Notes: generated from the sequence alone by a model not told the origin. Shown: positions 52,123 to 62,408, counted from the first letter of the stretch. The stretch: 64,000 nt of DNA from Galbibacter sp038433465 (GCF_038433465.1 NZ_JAESVF010000010.1:1-64000); one strand, 5' to 3'. Numbers and translations are program-made.

Positions 52123-55100
52123 ATGAAAAGATTTCTACTTTCTTTATCCATTGCGTTTTGTTCATGCTACACTTTCGCGCAAAGTGTGTTTATAAATGAA
52201 ATTCATTACGACAATGCAGGCACCGATGTAAACGAAAGCATCGAAATTGCAGGCCCTGCTGGTACCGACCTTTCAACTTACAACATTGTGTTGTACAACG
52301 GTTCTAACGGTACACCTTATAACACCTTAACGATAAATACCACAATTGCCGATTTGAGTAATGGTTTTGGCGTTGCTCATATTTCGTTACCAGCTAACGG
52401 ATTGCAAAACGGAAGTCCAGATGGAATTGCGCTTGTTGATGCAAGCGGAACGGTTGTTCAGTTTTTAAGTTACGAAGGAACTTTAACTGCAACAAGTGGT
52501 CCCGCTAGCGGAATGTTGAGTGAAGATATTGGAATTGCACAAACCAGCAGCACGCCTGAAGGAACTTCTTTAGGGTTGGTAGGAACTGGCACTGATTATA
52601 CTGCGTTTTCATGGGAAGTTCAAGAGTCAGCTACCTTTGGAAGTATCAATACAAATCAAATTTTTGGTTCGGTTACCATCGCGCCTGTTATTAATGAGTT
52701 TGTGTTTAATCACACGGGTACAGATTCAAACGAGTTTGTCGAAATTTTTGCAACTCCTGAAACCGATTTATCATCGTATTGGCTGATTGAAATTGAAGGC
52801 GACGCTTCTTCTTCCGTAGGAACAATTGATGGCGCATTTCAATTAGGAACAACAAATGCTGAAGGATTTTATACAACCGAATTTTTCTCTAATGAATTTG
52901 AAAACGGAACTGTAAGTTTACTTTTGGTAGAAGACTTTACAGGTGCCGTAGGTGATGTTGTAGATACCAATGCCGATGGCGTATTCGATACAACTCCATG
53001 GACTGCCATTGTTGATGCTGTTGCGGTGGTTGATACCGAAACTGGCGATGTTGCTTATGCTGAAGTAGTTTTAAATCCGTCTTTTGATGGAAGTACTTTT
53101 ACCGTTGGTGGTGCTTCTAGAATTCCGAATGGAATGGATACCGATACAACTTCAGATTGGGTTCGAAATAGTTTTAATGGAGAAGGATTACCAAATTTCC
53201 CAGATGCCACTTCCGAAGAAGGAGAAGCATTAAATACACCAAATACTACCAATGAAGTGTTCTCAGGAAATAACGGAGGCACAGATGCTGTTGTGCTAAT
53301 TAATGAAATCGATGCAGATACTGAAGGTACCGATACAGCCGAATTTATTGAATTGTATGATGGAGGTGTTGGAAACACCGCACTTGACGGATTTACCCTT
53401 GTTTTGTATAACGGTTCAAACAATTTGAGCTACCAAGCGTATGATTTGGATGGCTATTCAACCGATGCAAACGGATATTTTGTTTTAGGAAACGAAGGAG
53501 TTTCTAATGTTTCTATAGTTTTTGCTGGAAACGGATTGCAAAATGGAGCCGATGCAGTTGCACTTTACCAAGCTGAAGCAACCGATTTTCCGAACGGAAC
53601 AGAAGTAACTACCAACAGTCTAGTTGATGCTATTGTGTACGATACAAACGATAGTGATGATGCCGAATTACTTGTGTTACTAAACGATGGGCAACCTCAA
53701 ATAAATGAAGATTTTAATAGCAACAAAGACTTCCATTCGTTACAGCGCTATACCAATGGGAGTGGGGGGCTAAGAAATACGGAAACATATGTTACGGCTA
53801 TTCCAACGCCTGGAGCTAGCAACACCAATGCAACGGAACAAATCAATTTAATTATAAACGAAATTGACGCAGATACCCCAGGTACTGATGTTGCCGAATT
53901 TATAGAACTTTATGATGGTGGCGTTGGAAATGTTGCCCTTGACGGATTTTTGTTGGTGCTTTACAACGGAAACGGAGATACAGTTTATAACACTTATGAT
54001 TTAAGCGGATATACAACCAATGCGGAAGGATATTTTGTTTTAGGAAATGAAGGTGTTACCAATGTTTCTTATGTGATAGGCAGTAACAGCATTCAAAATG
54101 GAGCGGATGCAATTGCGCTTTATCAGGGGGTTGCAACCGATTTTCCAAATGGAACAACACTTACTACAAATGGCTTAATCGATGCCATAGTGTACGATAC
54201 AAATGACGACGATGACACGGAACTTTTAGCATTGTTAAATGCAGGGGAACCTCAGGTAAATGAAGATGCCGAAGGCGATAAAGACAATCATTCACTGCAA
54301 CGTATTCCAAATGGTGGTGGCGGACTTTTAAATACGAGTGCGTATGTTGCAAAAACTCCAACACCGGGGGTAGAAAACGAAGGGACTGTAATTGTTGTTC
54401 CTACGGATATTATTCCAATTGCCGAAGCTAGAGCACTTCCAGACGGTACAACAGTAACCATTACAGGGGTTTTGACGGTGTCTGATAATTTTGCAGGTCC
54501 TGCATATCTTCAAGATAACACTGGAGGAATTGCTATTTTTGATGAACAAATTCACGGAGGGAACTTTGCTATCGGAGATTCAATAACCGTAACTGCTAGT
54601 CGCTCGTCATTCAACAATCAAATTCAATTAGGAAGTGTTTCTTCCGTAGCAAATAACGGACTACCAACACAACCTATTCAACCAAAAGAAATTACTATTG
54701 CTGAATTGGCAAATTATCGTGGGCAACTGGTTAAAATTGTAGATGCTACTTTTCCAGCTCCTGGAAGTTTACTTTTTGGAGATTCAAACGTGAATATTAC
54801 CGATGCTTCTGGAACAGGAGAATTGCGAATTGATAAAGATGTAGCAGATTTATCTGGATTGGTACAACCAGAGCATTGTGAAATTGTTGGTGTTGTAGGA
54901 ACTTTTAACGAGTTTGCACAGTTGTTACCACGAATGAAAACAGACTTTCCATGTGCTACACCTTTTGACCCAAGTAACGGAATTGATATTCCGAAGGAAG
55001 AAACCTTAGATATTGTAACTTGGAATATCGAATGGTTTGGCGATGAAGGAAATTCGCCAGCTTCTAGTTATCCAAATTCAGATGCGGTACAAAAAGATAG

Positions 55101-56781
55101 CGTTGTAACCATCATGAAAAAGTTGAACGCCGATATTTATACGGTGGTAGAAATTTCGGACGATGCCCTTTTTGCACAAGCAGTGAGTGAACTCGATGGC
55201 TATGATTTTGTATTGTCCGACGCTACTTCGTATCCAAATGATTCTGGCACCAAACAAAAAGTAGGATTTGTTTATAAAACCGCTACGGTTACGCCAAAGA
55301 AAACACAGGCGTTATTGCAAAGTATTCATCCGTATTACAACGGTGGAGATACTTCTTATTTAACCGATTATCCTTCTGAAGCAGACCGTTTTTATGCAAG
55401 TGGAAGACTCCCTTTTTTAATGACTGCCGATGTAAACATCAATGGCGCTTCCGAAGAAATTAATATCGTAGCATTGCATGCACGTGCAAATAGTAGTAGC
55501 GATGCGCAGTTGCGATATGAAATGCGTAAGTACGACATAGAAGTTTTAAAAGATTCGTTGGATGTTATGTTTCCTGAAGCCAATCTTATTTTGGCGGGTG
55601 ACTATAACGATGATTTAGATGAAACTGTTGCAGACGGAATTAATACGACTGTTTCTTCATTTGAAGCATTTATAAATGACCCTGAAGAATATTTCTTGGC
55701 AACTCTATCTTTGAGTGAAGCAGGATATCGTTCGTATGCTTTTAGAGAAAACATGATTGACCATATCTCACTCTCCAATGAACTTCAGGATAATTTTATA
55801 GAAAATTCAGCAACAGTACACTACGAATTTTACGACAGCGATTATACCAGTACAGTTTCCGACCATTTCCCAGTTTCTATTCGATTGATGTTTGAAAATG
55901 TGGCTCCGCTAGTTGTTGAAAATTTAGAGTTCACCAACAGTACGTGTTCCGAAGCAGACAACGGAACAGCTTCTATCGAAATAAGCGGAGGTGTTGCTCC
56001 TTACGAGTATTTGTGGAGTAATGGCGAAACTACGCAAAGTGTTTCCGATTTAATTCCTGGAGATTATGATGTGGTGGTAAATGATGCTAAAGGAAATTCT
56101 ATTACTGAATATTTTACGATTACTGAACCTGAAGCAATCACTGTTGATATGCCTACAATTGAAAAAATATATGTGGGATATGGTGATGTGAATTCAGTAA
56201 CAATTACTCCTGAAAACATCTCTGGAGGAACAGCATCGTACACCTACGAATGGAGTAATGGAGAAACAACTCAGTCGATAACAGTTGCTCCTGAAGAAAC
56301 CACTACTTACACTTTAACGGTAACCGACACAAATGGTTGTTCGCAAACCGAAAGTGTTACCGTTGAGGTAGAAGATGTAAGTTGCGGTAATAACCCATGG
56401 ATAGAAAAAGTAGCTATTTGTTATAGAGGTCGTTCGTTATGTGTTTCAAAATACACAGTTCCACATTTATTGAAGCTTGGAGCGGTACTAGGTAGTTGTT
56501 CAGAAACACCAAACGAAATTTCGATTGCGAGTGTGTATTTAGTGCCAAATCCTGTTCGTTATGCAGCCGGACTTGTAATAAACAGTCATAATTCAACAAA
56601 GCTTGAAGTGCAAGTGTACGACATAAACGGGCAACTTAAACAGCACATTAAAAATGTAAAAGTTAATGTTGGTTATAATTTAAAAACCATCAATTTTTCT
56701 AGACTTTCCAGAGGAATTTACATTCTGAAAGTTTTAGAAAACGGACAAGAAGTTAAAGACATCCGAATGGTTAAGAAGTAG
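52123..56781 (+). CDS. Large secreted nuclease-like protein with lamin-tail repeats and T9SS signal
   Basis: This 1552-residue protein has a signal peptide (ending YTFAQ) and four lamin-tail-like domains starting near residues 25, 189, 392 and 577, each opening with INE and a GTDxxEFxE motif; the last two are close duplicates. An OB-fold domain follows (about 762-920), then an endonuclease/exonuclease/phosphatase domain (about 960-1255) with WNIEWFGDEG, VVEISDD, LHARANSS, LAGDYND and SDHFPVS. Two SprB-type repeats with YLWSNGETTQS follow, then a Cys-rich linker and a C-terminal type IX sorting domain (PNPV to GIYILKV). It should be a cell-surface or secreted DNase or phosphodiesterase. Confidence 0.92.
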   Translation: MKRFLLSLSIAFCSCYTFAQSVFINEIHYDNAGTDVNESIEIAGPAGTDLSTYNIVLYNGSNGTPYNTLTINTTIADLSNGFGVAHISLPANGLQNGSPDGIALVDASGTVVQFLSYEGTLTATSGPASGMLSEDIGIAQTSSTPEGTSLGLVGTGTDYTAFSWEVQESATFGSINTNQIFGSVTIAPVINEFVFNHTGTDSNEFVEIFATPETDLSSYWLIEIEGDASSSVGTIDGAFQLGTTNAEGFYTTEFFSNEFENGTVSLLLVEDFTGAVGDVVDTNADGVFDTTPWTAIVDAVAVVDTETGDVAYAEVVLNPSFDGSTFTVGGASRIPNGMDTDTTSDWVRNSFNGEGLPNFPDATSEEGEALNTPNTTNEVFSGNNGGTDAVVLINEIDADTEGTDTAEFIELYDGGVGNTALDGFTLVLYNGSNNLSYQAYDLDGYSTDANGYFVLGNEGVSNVSIVFAGNGLQNGADAVALYQAEATDFPNGTEVTTNSLVDAIVYDTNDSDDAELLVLLNDGQPQINEDFNSNKDFHSLQRYTNGSGGLRNTETYVTAIPTPGASNTNATEQINLIINEIDADTPGTDVAEFIELYDGGVGNVALDGFLLVLYNGNGDTVYNTYDLSGYTTNAEGYFVLGNEGVTNVSYVIGSNSIQNGADAIALYQGVATDFPNGTTLTTNGLIDAIVYDTNDDDDTELLALLNAGEPQVNEDAEGDKDNHSLQRIPNGGGGLLNTSAYVAKTPTPGVENEGTVIVVPTDIIPIAEARALPDGTTVTITGVLTVSDNFAGPAYLQDNTGGIAIFDEQIHGGNFAIGDSITVTASRSSFNNQIQLGSVSSVANNGLPTQPIQPKEITIAELANYRGQLVKIVDATFPAPGSLLFGDSNVNITDASGTGELRIDKDVADLSGLVQPEHCEIVGVVGTFNEFAQLLPRMKTDFPCATPFDPSNGIDIPKEETLDIVTWNIEWFGDEGNSPASSYPNSDAVQKDSVVTIMKKLNADIYTVVEISDDALFAQAVSELDGYDFVLSDATSYPNDSGTKQKVGFVYKTATVTPKKTQALLQSIHPYYNGGDTSYLTDYPSEADRFYASGRLPFLMTADVNINGASEEINIVALHARANSSSDAQLRYEMRKYDIEVLKDSLDVMFPEANLILAGDYNDDLDETVADGINTTVSSFEAFINDPEEYFLATLSLSEAGYRSYAFRENMIDHISLSNELQDNFIENSATVHYEFYDSDYTSTVSDHFPVSIRLMFENVAPLVVENLEFTNSTCSEADNGTASIEISGGVAPYEYLWSNGETTQSVSDLIPGDYDVVVNDAKGNSITEYFTITEPEAITVDMPTIEKIYVGYGDVNSVTITPENISGGTASYTYEWSNGETTQSITVAPEETTTYTLTVTDTNGCSQTESVTVEVEDVSCGNNPWIEKVAICYRGRSLCVSKYTVPHLLKLGAVLGSCSETPNEISIASVYLVPNPVRYAAGLVINSHNSTKLEVQVYDINGQLKQHIKNVKVNVGYNLKTINFSRLSRGIYILKVLENGQEVKDIRMVKK

Positions 56782-56803
56782 CTCAACAAACATTGATATA
56801 CTT

Positions 56804-56845
56804 TAGAGGCTCTTTAAAATTTTATTAAAGAGCCTCTTTTTTTTA
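56804..56845 (+). terminator. Terminator of the secreted nuclease-like gene
   Basis: AGAGGCTCTTTAA pairs with TTAAAGAGCCTCT, followed by eight T. Confidence 0.88.
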
Positions 56846-56875
56846 ATTGTAAATAGATTTTTATTTTTACTCCCG

Positions 56876-56883
56876 TATCTTTG
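56876..56883 (+). promoter_or_regulatory. -7 promoter element of the TTG-start lipoprotein gene
   Basis: TATCTTTG fits TAnnTTTG, 26 bases before the TTG start codon. Confidence 0.5.
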
Positions 56884-56908
56884 GAGCTAAATTTTAATTC
56901 ACAGTTTT

Positions 56909-57424
56909 TTGAAGTCAATTATTTACATAGCCATATTTTTAGGAGGTCTTTTTTTTACTAGTTGCGGGAGCGATGCTAGTCAAGACGGAAATGTTACTTC
57001 CGAAGAAGAAAAAGAATTGACGTATAGTGAATTGCCTGCAATTGTCCCGATTAGTCAAGAGAAATTGACAGAGATAAACAAGTGGAAAAAATTTAAGGAA
57101 TTAAGTGTTTTGATGGAGAAGTTTCAAAATCAGCAAACAGGCGACCTTACTTATTTTGCTGAAGAATTTATCCGTTTGGACACCGATATTGCGAAAGATT
57201 CTTTATTTCCTGCAAAGTTTAATTCTCCAGATGTTAAAAGCCGTTTGGTAGTTTTTAAAACCTTCAGTCATCAGTTAAAAACTCGATTAGAAGAAAATGC
57301 TCCTGTAGATTCAATTAATGTTTCGCGCGCAAAAATTTTAACGACTTACAATGCACTTCGTCAGCAATTATCAGAAGCATTAAAAAGTAAAATTTATCAA
57401 GATTTTATAAAAGAAAAAAATTGA
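56909..57424 (+). CDS. Lipoprotein of unknown function, TTG start
   Basis: The 171-residue protein has a good lipoprotein signal right after a TTG codon (lipobox FTSC, Cys19), and no in-frame ATG exists upstream before a stop codon at 56888; TTG is therefore the probable start. The mature part is helical and charged, with KWKKFKELSVLMEKFQNQ and long amphipathic helices after it. I recognise no family. It is bounded by a terminator upstream and a dispersed repeat directly after its stop codon. Confidence 0.75.
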   Translation: MKSIIYIAIFLGGLFFTSCGSDASQDGNVTSEEEKELTYSELPAIVPISQEKLTEINKWKKFKELSVLMEKFQNQQTGDLTYFAEEFIRLDTDIAKDSLFPAKFNSPDVKSRLVVFKTFSHQLKTRLEENAPVDSINVSRAKILTTYNALRQQLSEALKSKIYQDFIKEKN

Positions 57425-57562
57425 ATATCCGTAATGTATCATACCAAGATTAAAATGTCAGGTCGAGCGTAGTCGAGACCTTATTTAAAGTTGTTAAGCT
57501 AAATAACCTCTCGACTGCGTTCGAGGTGACAGTATGTTATGACAGATTGCGGACAATTATAA
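57421..57562. repeat. Dispersed palindromic intergenic repeat, copy B (inverted)
   Basis: This ~140-bp segment is the reverse-oriented counterpart of 46801-46926. It contains two palindromic arms, GGTCGAGCGTAGTCGAGACC (57461-57480) and CCTCTCGACTGCGTTCGAGG (57507-57526). Copy A keeps only one of the two complete. The 210 bases between it and the next gene show nothing certain. Confidence 0.8.
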
Positions 57563-57773
57563 AAAAAATAGTCGTTGCTACATTATCATGACATTTTTCT
57601 TAAAGAATTGTTAATTTGTAGTGGTGCCCACATTCAGCTTCACAATTTATTCTAAATTGCATAGATTCATAACAAACTAATTAATTTAAAGTATCTGAGT
57701 CTTATTTTGAGCCCTCGCGAAGGTTGGATTTTCATGATATTTTAAAACCATTAAAACAGTAAAAAGTAAACAA

Positions 57774-59849
57774 ATGAAATTAACTTTACGTCAGCCTATA
57801 GTTTATGGGCTTGCTTCAGTTGCAATACTTGCATCTTGCAAAACTGAGCCTAAAAAGGATGTTGCTGAGGTTGTTGAGACCCCAGGAATCAACCTAGAAT
57901 ACATGGACACAACAGTGAGTCCGAAGAACGATTTCTTCCGATTTGTAAACGGAAAATGGTTGGATGAAACCGAAATTCCAGCCGACAAAACCACGTGGGG
58001 AAGTTTTAACGAACTTAGAGAAAACACCGACGACGATGCGCTTGCAATTTTAAATGCAGCAAAAAACAACCCAAATTTGGATAAAGGTTCGGATCAAGCC
58101 AAAGCGGTTCGTATGTTCGAATCTATCATGGATACAGTTGCTAGAAACGAGCAAGGTGTTGCGCCTTTAAAACCATACCTTGAAAAAATTGATGCGATTA
58201 ATAACATCAAAGATTTACAAGCTTATCTTACAGAAATGACTCCTTTTATGGGAGCTACTTTCTTTAGATTTGGTGTTGGTGCCGATTCAAAAGATAGTAA
58301 CAAAAATGTTGCTGCTTTAGGTTCTGGTAGATTAGGACTTCCAGATAGAGATTATTATATCGAAGATGATGCCGATTCAAAAGAAATCCGCGAGAAATAT
58401 GTAGCGCACGTTACACGTATGCTTCAATTTGTTGGTTATTCTGAAGAAGAAGCTGCAGCACAAGCTTCGGCAATTTTAGCTTTAGAAACAAAACTTGCAG
58501 AGACGATGTTAGACAAAGTTCAACGTCGTGATCCAAACACTACGTACAACCCAACAGCTGTAAACGATTTACAAAAAATGGTTCCATCATTCGATTGGAA
58601 AGCATATTTTAAAGCTATTGGAGCTGCTACTGTAGATACAATTGATATCAGTCAAGTTGCTTACACAAAATCGTTGGAAAATGTTTTTAAATCTGAAGAC
58701 ATTAACACGCTAAAAGCTTATTTACGTTGGGCATTAGTAAATAGTGCTGCAGGTAGACTTTCGCAAGAAATGGACAGAGCCGATTGGGAGTTTTATAGCA
58801 AAGAATTGCGTGGAGCTAAGGAGCAAGAGCCTTTAGCAAAAAGAGCGTTGCAAACTGTAAACTGGTCGGTTGGAGAAGCTTTAGGGAAACTTTATGTAGA
58901 CGAAAAATTCCCGCCAGAAGCAAAAGCACAAGCAAAAGAAATGATTGCTAATGTGATTAAAGCATACGAAATTCGTATCAATGCATTGCCTTGGATGGAT
59001 GCTGAAACGAAGAAAAAAGCAATCGAGAAATTAGACAAAACTACAATTAAAGTTGGATATCCAGATAAGTGGAAAGATTACAGTTCTTTAGATATTAAGA
59101 CTGTTGCAGATGGAGGTTCTTACTTCCAAAATACATTAAATGTTTCTAGATGGGATTTTGCTGAAACTATCGATAAACTTGGAAAACCAGTTGATAAATC
59201 GGAGTGGTATATGTCGCCACAAACAGTAAACGCATATTACAACCCTTCATATAACGAGATTGTTTTCCCAGCGGCTATTTTACAACCACCATTTTTCAAC
59301 TTTAAAGCAGATGCTGCTGTTAATTACGGTGGAATTGGAGCTGTTATCGGACATGAAATTTCTCATGGATTTGACGATAGTGGAGCAGACTTTGATGCTG
59401 ATGGAAATTTAGTAAACTGGTGGACAGAAAAAGATCTTACACAATTTAATGCACTTGGAGATTCACTTGCTGCTCAATACAGCAGAATTGAAGTATTACC
59501 AGAAGTGTTTATCAACGGGAAGTTTACTTTAGGTGAAAATATCGGAGATTTAGGTGGTGTAAACGCTGCTTACGACGGTTTACAAATGCACTTAAAAGAG
59601 CACGGAAACCCAGGAGAAATAGATGGATTTACTCCAGAGCAACGTTTCTTTATGTCTTGGGCAACGGTTTGGAGAACAAAAATGCGTGATGAAGCGCTTA
59701 AAAACCGTATCAAAACCGATCCGCACTCTCCAGGAATGTACAGAGCTACACAGCCACTTTTAAATATCGATGCTTTTTATGATGCATTCGATATCAAAGA
59801 AGGAGACGAAATGTACCTTACTCCTGAAGAAAGAATTAAAATTTGGTAA
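57774..59849 (+). CDS. M13 family zinc metallopeptidase lipoprotein (neprilysin/PepO type)
   Basis: The 691-residue protein has a lipoprotein signal (lipobox ILASC, Cys22), the N-terminal M13 domain and a C-terminal catalytic domain. Zinc ligands are His527 and His531 in HEISH, and Glu588 in GENIGDLGG with Asp592 behind it. NAYYNPSYNEIVFPAAILQPPFF is the typical substrate-binding segment. It cleaves small peptides in the periplasm or at the surface. It stands alone with a strong terminator. Confidence 0.95.
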   Translation: MKLTLRQPIVYGLASVAILASCKTEPKKDVAEVVETPGINLEYMDTTVSPKNDFFRFVNGKWLDETEIPADKTTWGSFNELRENTDDDALAILNAAKNNPNLDKGSDQAKAVRMFESIMDTVARNEQGVAPLKPYLEKIDAINNIKDLQAYLTEMTPFMGATFFRFGVGADSKDSNKNVAALGSGRLGLPDRDYYIEDDADSKEIREKYVAHVTRMLQFVGYSEEEAAAQASAILALETKLAETMLDKVQRRDPNTTYNPTAVNDLQKMVPSFDWKAYFKAIGAATVDTIDISQVAYTKSLENVFKSEDINTLKAYLRWALVNSAAGRLSQEMDRADWEFYSKELRGAKEQEPLAKRALQTVNWSVGEALGKLYVDEKFPPEAKAQAKEMIANVIKAYEIRINALPWMDAETKKKAIEKLDKTTIKVGYPDKWKDYSSLDIKTVADGGSYFQNTLNVSRWDFAETIDKLGKPVDKSEWYMSPQTVNAYYNPSYNEIVFPAAILQPPFFNFKADAAVNYGGIGAVIGHEISHGFDDSGADFDADGNLVNWWTEKDLTQFNALGDSLAAQYSRIEVLPEVFINGKFTLGENIGDLGGVNAAYDGLQMHLKEHGNPGEIDGFTPEQRFFMSWATVWRTKMRDEALKNRIKTDPHSPGMYRATQPLLNIDAFYDAFDIKEGDEMYLTPEERIKIW

Positions 59850-59873
59850 TTCTTTTTAAAAAGAAAAAGATAT

Positions 59874-59902
59874 AAAAAGAGCGCTATATAGCGCTCTTTT
59901 TT
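59874..59902. terminator. Bidirectional terminator between the M13 and M61 genes
   Basis: AAAAAGAGCGCTATATAGCGCTCTTTTTT is one near-perfect palindrome with T tracts on both strands, between two convergent genes. Confidence 0.9.
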
Positions 59903-59934
59903 ATTTTGAGAAGTATTGACCTTATTAAAGCTAA

Positions 59935-61758
59935 TTATTTCAACCAAGCTTCTCGATGTTTCTTTACTTTTCTTTTTGCTTTTTTGTCCAAAGAAATAGT
60001 ATAAGTTGGGTCGCTGGTAAGGGTGAGCTTTGTTTCTTTTTCAACTCCAAAACGGCTGTAGGTTATACTAATCGTTTCGCCTACTTTTTTGTCAGTAATA
60101 AGAGATGCTAAAGTATCATTATTATCAACCTTTTTCCCGTCGATAGTTAAAATTGTATCTCCAACATCCAGACCTGCAGTGTAAGCTGGACTTCCTTTTT
60201 TTACATTTCTTGTAATTACTTGTTGGCTATTTGTATAAAAACCAGTGTAAGGTTTTTTATCATCTTGTGAGAATTCAAAACCTACACTTTCAAATAATTC
60301 GGTGTAGTTTGGCATTTTACTTTTGTAGATGTAATTGTTGAAAAACGTATCTGCAAAAGGCTTTCCGGCGTACAAACTCAAATTAAAATGAAGGTCGTCT
60401 ATAGTATAAGGCGTTTCTTCTTTTCCGTTGGCTTCCCACATTTTCTTCATAAAATCGTCGAGGTTTAGTCCATTTTGACGAAGCGATAAATCGAGCGCTA
60501 AGCCTAAAACACTTCCGTAGGAGTAATAAGAAATAAAAGTGTTTTCACGATTTACAGGGTCAACCGAAGTAGCAGCATCTACAAATGGAGCCTGGTAGCT
60601 CATTTCGATAGGATTGAAATACTGTCGAGCAGGAGAATTCCACACATAATTAAAAGTGCCGTTCAAGCTTTTTGCATATTCTTCTGGCGTAATAACACCC
60701 GCTCTGCATAAAATAAGATTGGTGTAGTAGCTGGTAAAACCTTCGGCAAACCAAAGCGCTCCTGTCATATTTGCTTTTGAAAAATCAAAAGGCTCAAGTG
60801 CTTTTGGACGGAGACGCTCTACATTCCAAGCATGAAAAAACTCGTGAGATACTGTTCCGATATTGTTTTTCATTCCGCCATTGGCAAGTCCTTCGGTATC
60901 GGTAAGAATAGTAGAGTTTCGGTGCTCCATTCCGTCGCCACTAGCATTTTCAACATAGCAGGCTAAAAAAGTATATTTTCCAAAATCGAAGTCTGGAAGT
61001 TCTCCAAAAACGTCTTTTTCAGCTAAAACAATACGTTTTACCTTTTCAAAATATTGATCAAACAATTCGTCTGAAGCCGTATCGTGCAATACAAATTCGA
61101 TGGTGTAATCTTTTCCGTTTGAATTTACAGTGAAAGTTCGCTTTTTAAAATCGCTTATTTCGGTAGGACTGTCAAAAAAGTATTGAAAATTGGGAGCCGA
61201 AAAGTTATTATTTCCTTCATCTTTTAGCTGAGTGGCAACTTTCCAATTAAGGTCTTTACGCACGTTAAAACTTACTTCAACAGGAAAATCAAACATTTCT
61301 TTTGCATACATAAAAGTAGCTGGCATATTTAAATGCGCATGCGATTCGTCAATTTGGCTATACGTTCCATCCGCGCGATTTCCGAACAAGGTATAACTCA
61401 CTTTTGTAGCTCCTTTCGGATTGGCAATAATCCATTCGTACGGATTTTTCCGAACAATTTTTAACGTATCGCCACTTTCACTCACAGCCGAAACTCCATA
61501 CACATTTTTAGCAAATTCGTGTAAAGCATATCGCCCAGGAGAACTTCGACTCATACGCACATGGAGAGAATCGCTCGATGTTTTTGGGAATGTTACATTT
61601 ACAGTTGCTTCGTGGTGAACAGCATTTTCAAATGAAATGGAATAATTTACTGGAGTTTGCGCTTTTGCAGTAAAAAAAAGCATCATAAAACTACCAATGC
61701 AAGCTACTTTTTTCAAGGTTTTTGGATTTAATGAATATTTGTTTTGTTGAAGCGACAA
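59935..61758 (-). CDS. M61 family glycyl aminopeptidase-like metallopeptidase with PDZ domain
   Basis: The 607-residue exported protein has a signal segment ending AKAQ near residue 34, an N-terminal beta domain, a catalytic domain with HEFFHAWN (His305, Glu306, His309) and the downstream Glu in WFAEGFTSYY, then a PDZ domain at about 500-585 (GSPAYTAGLDVGDTILTIDG). M61 enzymes prefer N-terminal glycine or alanine. It probably trims peptides in the periplasm. It is divergent from the ABM lipoprotein gene. Confidence 0.94.
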   Translation of the reverse strand: MSLQQNKYSLNPKTLKKVACIGSFMMLFFTAKAQTPVNYSISFENAVHHEATVNVTFPKTSSDSLHVRMSRSSPGRYALHEFAKNVYGVSAVSESGDTLKIVRKNPYEWIIANPKGATKVSYTLFGNRADGTYSQIDESHAHLNMPATFMYAKEMFDFPVEVSFNVRKDLNWKVATQLKDEGNNNFSAPNFQYFFDSPTEISDFKKRTFTVNSNGKDYTIEFVLHDTASDELFDQYFEKVKRIVLAEKDVFGELPDFDFGKYTFLACYVENASGDGMEHRNSTILTDTEGLANGGMKNNIGTVSHEFFHAWNVERLRPKALEPFDFSKANMTGALWFAEGFTSYYTNLILCRAGVITPEEYAKSLNGTFNYVWNSPARQYFNPIEMSYQAPFVDAATSVDPVNRENTFISYYSYGSVLGLALDLSLRQNGLNLDDFMKKMWEANGKEETPYTIDDLHFNLSLYAGKPFADTFFNNYIYKSKMPNYTELFESVGFEFSQDDKKPYTGFYTNSQQVITRNVKKGSPAYTAGLDVGDTILTIDGKKVDNNDTLASLITDKKVGETISITYSRFGVEKETKLTLTSDPTYTISLDKKAKRKVKKHREAWLK

Positions 61759-61948
61759 GATACCAATTTTAATTTTTTGAGTAGAATCTGTATTTGTGAT
61801 TTATTTTCTTTTCTGCGGAAGTGTTTGTGGCAACTTGTACGATTGTGTAATTTTACTCGATAATCGAGATTTAATTGTTCTGAGACATGCTTCGAAATAA
61901 AACTTTTGTTCTTTAGAGCGAATAGAAAGTTGACCAAAAATTAAACAA

Positions 61949-62365
61949 ATGAAAAAACTTAGTTTATTATGCATAGCAATTACTCTTTTTATTTCTTGTA
62001 CCGAAGAAAGTGTATCGAAAAAGAGTTTTAATACTGATGAAATGATGGTGAGGATTGCTGAAATAGAAGTTGATTCTTTATACCTTGAAGAATATATGTC
62101 TATTTTAAAAGAAGAAGCCAAAGCTTCTGTAGCGATAGAACCTGGTGTGATTTCGATTTTTCCGATGTTCGAAAAAGATACTCCTACAAAAATTAAGATT
62201 TTAGAGATTTACGCAGATAAAAAAGCTTATGAATTGCATTTAGAAACTCCTCATTTTAAACATTATAAAACATCCACTCTTAAAATGGTGAAGAATTTGA
62301 AGTTAATCGAAATGAGTTCGATGGATTTTGAAACGATGCCCATGATTTTTAATAAGATGAATTAA
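61949..62365 (+). CDS. Lipoprotein with antibiotic-biosynthesis-monooxygenase (ABM) domain
   Basis: The 138-residue lipoprotein (lipobox LFISC, Cys16) contains a ferredoxin-like ABM domain: MVRIAEIEVDSLYLEEYMSILKEEAKASVAIEPGV, then IKILEIYADKKAYELHLETPHFKHYK. ABM domains act in small monooxygenases and quinol-handling proteins, often as dimers. Envelope anchoring is unusual for the fold; a scavenging role is possible. It precedes bioF by 43 bases on the same strand. Confidence 0.84.
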   Translation: MKKLSLLCIAITLFISCTEESVSKKSFNTDEMMVRIAEIEVDSLYLEEYMSILKEEAKASVAIEPGVISIFPMFEKDTPTKIKILEIYADKKAYELHLETPHFKHYKTSTLKMVKNLKLIEMSSMDFETMPMIFNKMN

Positions 62366-62408
62366 AGCTAATTTTGTAAACTTAAAATTGAACACAAAAC
62401 ACAGAGGA

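Noticed and set aside
61801..62121. Minus-strand open frame of 106 codons over the ABM gene start
   Set aside because: It overlaps the well-supported lipoprotein gene on the other strand, has no recognisable domain and composition like a shadow frame.
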